NCBI GenBank assembly: GCA_031287525.1
Contig: JAITSU010000077.1
Span: 1-37,769 of the forward strand
Length of the DNA: 37,769 bases
Direction of reading: 5' to 3'
DNA from: Zoogloeaceae bacterium
GTDB lineage: Bacteria; Pseudomonadota; Gammaproteobacteria; Burkholderiales; Rhodocyclaceae
In this document: positions 34,197-37,769 of the stretch, piece after piece
Numbering within the stretch: the first letter of the stretch is position 1
Layout of the letters: the number at the start of each line of letters is the position of its first letter
Made by a program: the position numbers and the translations under genes
The notes under the pieces: generated by a model
The model's database searches: none
Seen by the model: the letters and a program-made list of their open reading frames with translations, nothing else
What the model was told of the DNA's origin: nothing

Positions 34197-35345
34197 ATGA
34201 ATGCTTTTTGGAAACGCCTTGCCTTCTCGTTTTGTGCCCTGCTCGCTGTCGTTGTCGTGAACAGCGCGAATGCCCAACAGGTTGTCGCGCCCGCGTTGGC
34301 GGCGAAATCGTGGATTCTGCTGGAATCGGCTTCCGGTCAATTTCTGACTTCGGAAAAGCCGGATGAAAAACTTGAACCCGCCTCGCTCACCAAGCTGATG
34401 ACGGCTTACCTGACTTTCACCGCCCTGCGCCAGAAGACGTTGGCGCTGGAACAGACTGTGCCGGTATCCGAAAAAGCCTGGCGCACGGGCGGCTCAAAAA
34501 TGTTTATTCGCGTCGGTCATCTGGTGCCGGTGGAAGACCTCATCAAGGGTATGATTGTGCAGTCGGGCAATGACGCTTGCGTGGCGCTTGCCGAAGCCAT
34601 CGCCGGGAGCGAGGAAGCCTTCGCCCTGCAAATGAACAGGGAAGCGGCGCGCCTCGGCATGAAGCAGACCCGGTTCAAAAATGCCACCGGCTTACCCGAT
34701 GCTGAACACCTCACTACGGCGCGTGATCTGGCGACGCTGGCTTCCGCCCTGATTCGTGATTTTCCCGAAGAATACGCTCGCTACTATTCCATCAAGGAAT
34801 TTCGTTACAGCAACATCACGCAGCCCAACCGCAACCGCCTGTTGTGGCTTGACCCCGGCGTGGATGGCATGAAAACCGGCTTTACCGAAGCGGCGGGTTA
34901 CTGCCTGATTTCTTCTGCCAAGCGCGGCGAGCGCCGCCTGCTCTCCATCGTGTTGGGCGCGGATTCCGACCAGGCGCGAGCTTCCGAATCCCTGAAACTC
35001 CTGAACTGGGGGTTTCAGTTTTTTGACGCCGTGAAACTCTATCCGGCGGAGCAGGCGGCTTCAGAATTCAAGGTTTGGAAAGGCGAGCAAAACAAGGTGA
35101 AAGCCGGTTTCGTCCGCGATTTCGTGCTGGCCGTGCCGAAAGCGAGCAGCGATAAACTGCAAGCCGAACTGGTGTCCCGCCAACCCCTGATTGCGCCGGT
35201 GCAAAAAGGACAGGTCATCGGCACGCTGCGCCTGACGCTGGAAGGCAAGGCTTACGGCGAATATCCGGTTGAGGCGCTGGAAGACGTAGGGCGCGGCAAC
35301 TGGTTCTACCGCCTGCTTGACACCATCCGCCTGTGGTTCGCCTAG
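34197..35345 (+). CDS. dacC: D-alanyl-D-alanine carboxypeptidase (PBP5/6 type)
   Basis: It trims the terminal D-Ala of peptidoglycan pentapeptides at the outer face of the inner membrane. A signal peptide (FWKRLAFSFCALLAVVVV, cleavage after ANA-QQ) is followed by the active-site SLTK (Ser63, Lys66), SGN (Ser123) and KTG (Lys226) motifs. The C-terminal region ends in the amphipathic WFYRLLDTIRLWF membrane anchor. 382 residues are typical. Start ATG 34197 gives the signal peptide directly. First gene of the dacC-ybeD-lipB operon. Confidence 0.95.
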   Translation: MNAFWKRLAFSFCALLAVVVVNSANAQQVVAPALAAKSWILLESASGQFLTSEKPDEKLEPASLTKLMTAYLTFTALRQKTLALEQTVPVSEKAWRTGGSKMFIRVGHLVPVEDLIKGMIVQSGNDACVALAEAIAGSEEAFALQMNREAARLGMKQTRFKNATGLPDAEHLTTARDLATLASALIRDFPEEYARYYSIKEFRYSNITQPNRNRLLWLDPGVDGMKTGFTEAAGYCLISSAKRGERRLLSIVLGADSDQARASESLKLLNWGFQFFDAVKLYPAEQAASEFKVWKGEQNKVKAGFVRDFVLAVPKASSDKLQAELVSRQPLIAPVQKGQVIGTLRLTLEGKAYGEYPVEALEDVGRGNWFYRLLDTIRLWFA

Positions 35346-35358
35346 ATTCGGGAGCCGC

Positions 35359-35631
35359 ATGAATAGAGACGAAGAACAATCCCTCATCGAATTCCCCACG
35401 CCTTTCCCCCTGAAAATCATGGGCGAGGCGGGGGCAGGGTTGGAAGTGACGGTAGTGGACATCGTGTGCCGCCACGACCCGGATTTCGCGGTGGAGCGTA
35501 TGGAAACGCGCCTGAGTTCCGGCGGCAAATACGTGAGCCTCACCTGCACGGTCACAGCAACTTCACGCGCCATGCTCGACGCCCTGTATCGGGAATTGAG
35601 CGCCCACCCGCACATCAAATATGTGCTCTAA
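35359..35631 (+). CDS. ybeD: YbeD / DUF493 family protein, 90 aa
   Basis: A small ferredoxin-like-fold protein of unknown role, almost always between dacA/dacC and lipB. IEFPTPFPLKIMGEAG, the VERMETRLSSGGKYVSLTCTV central part (noted in pieces ERMETRLSSGGKY, VSLTCTVTATS) and HPHIKYVL fit. I start at ATG 35359 (GGGAGC upstream) 13 bases after dacC. Normally lipB begins a few bases after its stop; here an integron cassette intervenes 7 bases after the stop. Confidence 0.95.
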   Translation: MNRDEEQSLIEFPTPFPLKIMGEAGAGLEVTVVDIVCRHDPDFAVERMETRLSSGGKYVSLTCTVTATSRAMLDALYRELSAHPHIKYVL

Positions 35632-35648
35632 AACGGGGTTGACCGCTC

Positions 35649-36182
35649 ATGTACCGACTCGGACATCTGGTAAACGGCGATTGGGTCGCTCACTCTCATG
35701 CCCCCGTCTTCGCATCGGGGGATCGCATTGTTGCAGGCGTTCCTGATAGCGACCCGGCGATCTTTGAGCGGATGGTTGAGTGTCTGGAGCCTCTGTACTT
35801 CTTGCTGTACGTACTCCACACGTCGCATGGAGAGGCTCAGCTTGGTCGGTATCAGAGTCCGGCGCTATCGCTGTCGCACGTTAAAGAGTTTCTGACCAAA
35901 TTCAGCCCGTTTTTCTCAGCGGATGCCCGCTTTGACCTGTGGGCACATTCACCCAGCGACAACGCCACTGTCGTTTGGGATCGCCACAATCAGCTATTCG
36001 CTTACGGTCCGCTTGAGAGATTCTCAACGGCGCTGCGCTCGCTTGGCTTCACTTCAGGCTACCCGTCAGTTCCCGTACCGCACGCGCATTACTATCATGA
36101 GGAATTCGATGACCTTGCCAAAGACCTCATCGGCGCGTTCAACTGGTCATACTCGCCGCTTCGACCAGAGGATGAGCAGTGA
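35649..36182 (+). CDS. cassette-encoded unknown protein, 177 aa
   Basis: I do not recognise a family. It is soluble, without signal peptide or clear membrane helix, rich in aromatic residues and His (VPHAHYYHEEFDDLA near the C terminus, WAHSPSDNATVVWDRHNQLF in the middle), with a hydrophobic patch LEPLYFLLYVLHTSH. Codon use differs from the flanking ybeD and lipB, with more A/T third bases. GGGG at 35635-35638, 10 bases before the ATG, is outside the cassette and appears to be the former lipB ribosome site. Cassette genes often give accessory functions such as resistance, toxin/immunity or phage defence, but nothing visible assigns one. Confidence 0.8.
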   Translation: MYRLGHLVNGDWVAHSHAPVFASGDRIVAGVPDSDPAIFERMVECLEPLYFLLYVLHTSHGEAQLGRYQSPALSLSHVKEFLTKFSPFFSADARFDLWAHSPSDNATVVWDRHNQLFAYGPLERFSTALRSLGFTSGYPSVPVPHAHYYHEEFDDLAKDLIGAFNWSYSPLRPEDEQ

Positions 36183-36189
36183 TCCCGCA

Positions 36190-36243
36190 GCCTGACAATT
36201 CATTCAAACCGACGCCGTTGCGCGGCGCGGCTTAACTCAAGCG
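36190..36243 (+). other. attC recombination site (59-base element)
   Basis: The site starts with an R''-like GCCTGAC and continues ACAATTCATTCAAACCGACG; its right half is CGGCGCGGCTTAACTCAAGC then G. It closely resembles the attC of aadA-type cassettes as I remember it. The central stem CGCCG (213-217 of 36xxx) / CGGCG (36223-36227) has a 5-base loop, continues GCC/GGC outward, and leaves A36212 unpaired as the extrahelical base that orients IntI on the folded bottom strand. The R' is completed only in the circular cassette (G plus TTGACC). Confidence 0.92.
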
Positions 36244-36249
36244 ATGAAC

Positions 36250-36888
36250 ATGCGGATTCGTCGCCTGGGTCAAACGGATTACCTCGCCGCCTGGGAAGCC
36301 ATGCGCCTGTTCACGCAAGACCGCGCGCCGCATAGGTCAGGTACGCCGGATGAACTCTGGCTGACCGAGCATCCGCCTGTGTTTACGCTGGGGCAGGCGG
36401 GCAAGCCCGAACATATCCTGCAAGACATCGGCGTCCCCGTCGTGCGTACCGACCGGGGCGGGCAGGTGACGTATCACGGCTTCGGACAACTCATCATCTA
36501 TCTGCTGCTGGATTTGCGGCGCAGAAAACTGAAAGTGGCAGAGCTGACGCGGGGCATAGAAGCCGCCCTCATTCGCATGTTGGGTGAGCAGGGCTTGACA
36601 GTGAATCGCAGGGCGGGCGCGCCTGGCGTGTATCTGGGCGCTGACGGCGCGGGCGCGAAAATCGCTGCGCTGGGCTTGAAGGTCGCGCGCGGATGCAGCT
36701 ACCACGGTTTGAGCCTGAATGTGGATATGGATTTAACCCCCTTCGCCGCCATCAACCCCTGCGGCTACGCCGGTCTCGCCGTAACCGATATGCGGGAACA
36801 GGGCGTGATGATGGATGTAGCGACCGCCGGAGAATTATTGGCGCGCGCGCTGGTTGAAGTATTTACAACGAAGGAAGAGGAACGCTAG
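36250..36888 (+). CDS. lipB: octanoyl-[acyl-carrier-protein]:protein octanoyltransferase
   Basis: LipB moves octanoate from acyl carrier protein to lipoyl domains, the first step of lipoate synthesis. [44 protein letters not shown] (noted in pieces [22 protein letters not shown]) with the Lys, and INPCGYAG with the catalytic Cys are all intact. Start could be ATG 36244 or 36250; I prefer 36250 ([11 protein letters not shown]) because the rebuilt pre-insertion sequence puts GGGG 6 bases before it. In the present state the leader is the attC end CAAGCGATGAAC, without Shine-Dalgarno. lipA is not downstream. Confidence 0.95.
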   Translation: MRIRRLGQTDYLAAWEAMRLFTQDRAPHRSGTPDELWLTEHPPVFTLGQAGKPEHILQDIGVPVVRTDRGGQVTYHGFGQLIIYLLLDLRRRKLKVAELTRGIEAALIRMLGEQGLTVNRRAGAPGVYLGADGAGAKIAALGLKVARGCSYHGLSLNVDMDLTPFAAINPCGYAGLAVTDMREQGVMMDVATAGELLARALVEVFTTKEEER

Positions 36889-36931
36889 AAGCAATGTGAA
36901 GCGTGGACGGTAGCTCTCCATGTGGGAGAGG

Positions 36932-37005
36932 GGCGGGGCAAAAGCGGCGGCATTTGCGATACCGCCGCAGTCAACGTCCGGCGTGTTTGGAGAACGCGCC
37001 CCGCC
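36932..37005. terminator. cruciform between convergent lipB and unknown gene
   Basis: An outer stem GGCGGGGC (36932-36939) / GCCCCGCC (36998-37005) encloses an inner perfect stem GCGGCGG (36944-36950) / CCGCCGC (36962-36968). A smaller hairpin CTCTCC/GGGAGAG lies just before. There is no T run, so intrinsic termination is only possible, not shown; position between two converging genes favours a termination role. Confidence 0.35.
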
Positions 37006-37016
37006 TGAAGCCGCCC

Positions 37017-37451
37017 TTACGCCGCTTCTTCTTTCTTTTTCGCAAACAATTTATGCCAAAGCGCGGCGAGTACAAAAATCGGAATCACAATCCACAAAAG
37101 ATGTCCGAAAATCAGGTCGAAGGCGCTCAATTCCGGGCGCGGCAGGGGATCGGGCAGGCTGCCGTCTTCCTGAAATTTTTTCAGTTCCGCCCCTTCCGGC
37201 AGCGACCAGTAGCTGGTGTTGTCGCCCTTGGCGGTCAGTACCAGTTCGCCCTTGATGGAATAGGGGGCGAAAAAGTATTCCGTTGTCACCATGTGACCGA
37301 GCGCCATCGGCTTGCCTTCTTCGGTTTTGAGCGCGACATCCGCAATGAAGTCGATGCGTTCATCCGTCCCGATTTTCCAGCGCGCCGCATGCGCGTTGGC
37401 GGAGAAAACCATGAGGAGCGCCAGCAACGGCAAAAACCAAAATTTTTTCAT
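37017..37451 (-). CDS. unknown secreted or membrane-anchored protein, 144 aa
   Basis: Family unknown. A clear signal peptide (KKFWFLPLLALLMVFSANAHA-AR) is followed by about 85 residues that look beta-rich (ARWKIGTDERIDFIADVALK, GELVLTAKGDNTSYWSLPEG) and a C-terminal membrane helix LLWIVIPIFVLAALW with a basic KKK tail, so the main part faces the periplasm with a cytoplasmic tail. ATG 37449-37451 is chosen; a TTG one codon earlier is possible. Its promoter would be within 37452-37600. Confidence 0.72.
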   Translation of the reverse strand: MKKFWFLPLLALLMVFSANAHAARWKIGTDERIDFIADVALKTEEGKPMALGHMVTTEYFFAPYSIKGELVLTAKGDNTSYWSLPEGAELKKFQEDGSLPDPLPRPELSAFDLIFGHLLWIVIPIFVLAALWHKLFAKKKEEAA

Positions 37452-37612
37452 CAAAAGCCTCGCAAAAAAGGGGGTGTAAAAGTGGCGGCACTATGTCACA
37501 AGGAATGGGGAAAACGCAACCTCCACGCTTGCCGGATTTTGCGTGGGCGTCATTGTGAAAATCACGATTTCTGATATATGCTGTCAATTCTTTTATATCC
37601 AGAGGAATGATC

Positions 37613-37705
37613 ATGACTGAACCAACTACACCGACTGCAACAACCGCAACCGCCTCTGCGGGGGGGGGGGGGGGGGGGGGGTTTGGCGCAACGACCCGAA
37701 CCTGA
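37613..37705 (+). CDS. short ORF with polyglycine tract, possibly phase-variable
   Basis: GAGGA stands 7 bases before the ATG, a strong ribosome site. The frame encodes MTEPTTPTATTATASA, then seven Gly, then FGATTRT and a stop, 30 residues. The Gly codons are the 22-G run. With one more G (or two fewer) the frame instead stays open to the window end (VWRNDPNLNFKCKFGF...). It may be a real phase-variable gene, a small Thr/Ala/Gly-rich protein, or a broken gene caused by an assembly or sequencing artefact near a contig end. Confidence 0.3.
   Translation: MTEPTTPTATTATASAGGGGGGGFGATTRT
37660..37681. repeat. homopolymer run of 22 G
   Basis: Counted directly: one G closing GCG, twenty in the next two blocks, and one more before TTT. 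It is by far the longest homopolymer in the window and lies 88 bases from its end, so artefact must be considered. Confidence 0.9.
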
Positions 37706-37737
37706 ATTTTAAATGTAAATTCGGGTTTAATTTTTTT
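37694..37737 (+). terminator. intrinsic terminator-like hairpin after the poly-G ORF
   Basis: ACCCGAA (37694-37700) pairs with TTCGGGT (37720-37726), with a further possible GAATTT/AAATTC pairing inside, and is followed by TTAATTTTTTT ending in seven T (37731-37737). The ORF stop codon lies inside the hairpin, which suits a gene ending here. Confidence 0.5.
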
Positions 37738-37769
37738 GTCCACCACGGCTTACGCCACGGGGTGGTTGT

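Larger units (their letters stand above)
35639..36243 (+). mobile_element. integron gene cassette inserted between ybeD and lipB
   Basis: The 605-bp segment has cassette layout: it begins with TTGACC after a G (G|TTRRRY expected, one mismatch), has a 10-base leader, one gene, and ends in an attC whose last base is G36243. The next bases ATGAAC belong to the lipB start. Joining 35638 to 36244 gives TAA-AACGGGG-ATGAACATG, i.e. a compact ybeD-lipB junction with GGGG 6 bases before the lipB ATG. The rebuilt target G|AT fits the GWT secondary-site core used by integron integrases. No intI gene is in the window. Confidence 0.88.

Noticed and set aside
37560-37612. riboswitch before the poly-G ORF
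   Set aside because: The leader is short and shows no conserved riboswitch core; only AT-rich promoter-like words are visible.
37360-37746. 128-codon minus-strand frame with a proline run
   Set aside because: The prolines are only the complement of the G run and the frame overlaps the better supported 37017-37451 gene.
1-37769. CRISPR arrays, tRNA and rRNA genes
   Set aside because: No regularly spaced direct repeats of 24-40 bases with unique spacers, and no T-loop/acceptor pattern or rRNA-like sequence was noticed. The heptamer arrays are contiguous and too short for CRISPR.

Overview
The window is a GC-rich bacterial chromosome segment that I place, by inference, in the Betaproteobacteria. 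The evidence is the dacC-ybeD-lipB operon, the sbp-cysT-cysW-cysA order, a fused NadM-Nudix protein, a feed-forward style argA, slyX, yggX, and a GlnD and MetAP of proteobacterial type. Most genes are housekeeping and packed in short operons. I found no rRNA, tRNA or CRISPR array.

Layout. Positions 1-352 hold dispersed repeats, followed by an AT-richer gene for an unknown four-helix membrane protein (353-1492). Next come a patatin-type lipase (minus), a plant-type cofactor-independent phosphoglycerate mutase (plus), and a minus-strand run of ppk1, a DUF3857/transglutaminase-like protein, glnD and map. From 12.1 to 16.5 kb lies an NAD/ADP-ribose group: a macrodomain protein with a small membrane protein (plus), converging on parD-parE-nadE-nadM/Nudix (minus). 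priA, hemE and an inositol-monophosphatase-like gene follow on minus. On plus come rsmE, a double-domain PPK2 (polyphosphate:AMP phosphotransferase), two unknown small genes, argA and yggX. A 229-bp repeat element separates these from minus-strand slyX, rpiA, an OmpA-like lipoprotein, a MarR regulator and a YbbN/CnoX-type thioredoxin-TPR protein. The plus strand then carries the sulfate ABC transporter (sbp-cysT-cysW-cysA), fabI, and dacC-ybeD-[cassette]-lipB. The window ends with an unknown secreted protein (minus) and a short ORF containing a run of 22 G.

The main discovery is an integron gene cassette inside a housekeeping operon. A 605-bp segment (35639-36243) between ybeD and lipB ends in a textbook attC site and carries one unknown 177-codon gene. 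Removing it in silence rejoins GGGG to ATGAACATG, which restores a Shine-Dalgarno for lipB. The cassette therefore seems to have entered a secondary GAT site, taken lipB's ribosome-binding site for its own gene, and left lipB without one. No integrase is present in the window.

Repeats form a second theme. A perfect 23-bp-arm palindrome sits in frame inside nadM and adds about 20 residues. The same palindrome family borders a 229-bp foldable element at 25.7 kb, whose 131-bp core recurs at the window start. Arrays of a 7-bp unit (near TCAGGGG or ACAGAGG) sit at gene edges at five places. A 52-bp repeat lies downstream of both gpmI and fabI.

Functional links: PPK1 makes polyphosphate and PAP uses it to phosphorylate AMP. 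NadE and NadM make NAD, while the Nudix and macrodomain proteins handle ADP-ribose-type products. The sulfate transporter and argA supply assimilation, and GlnD controls nitrogen status.
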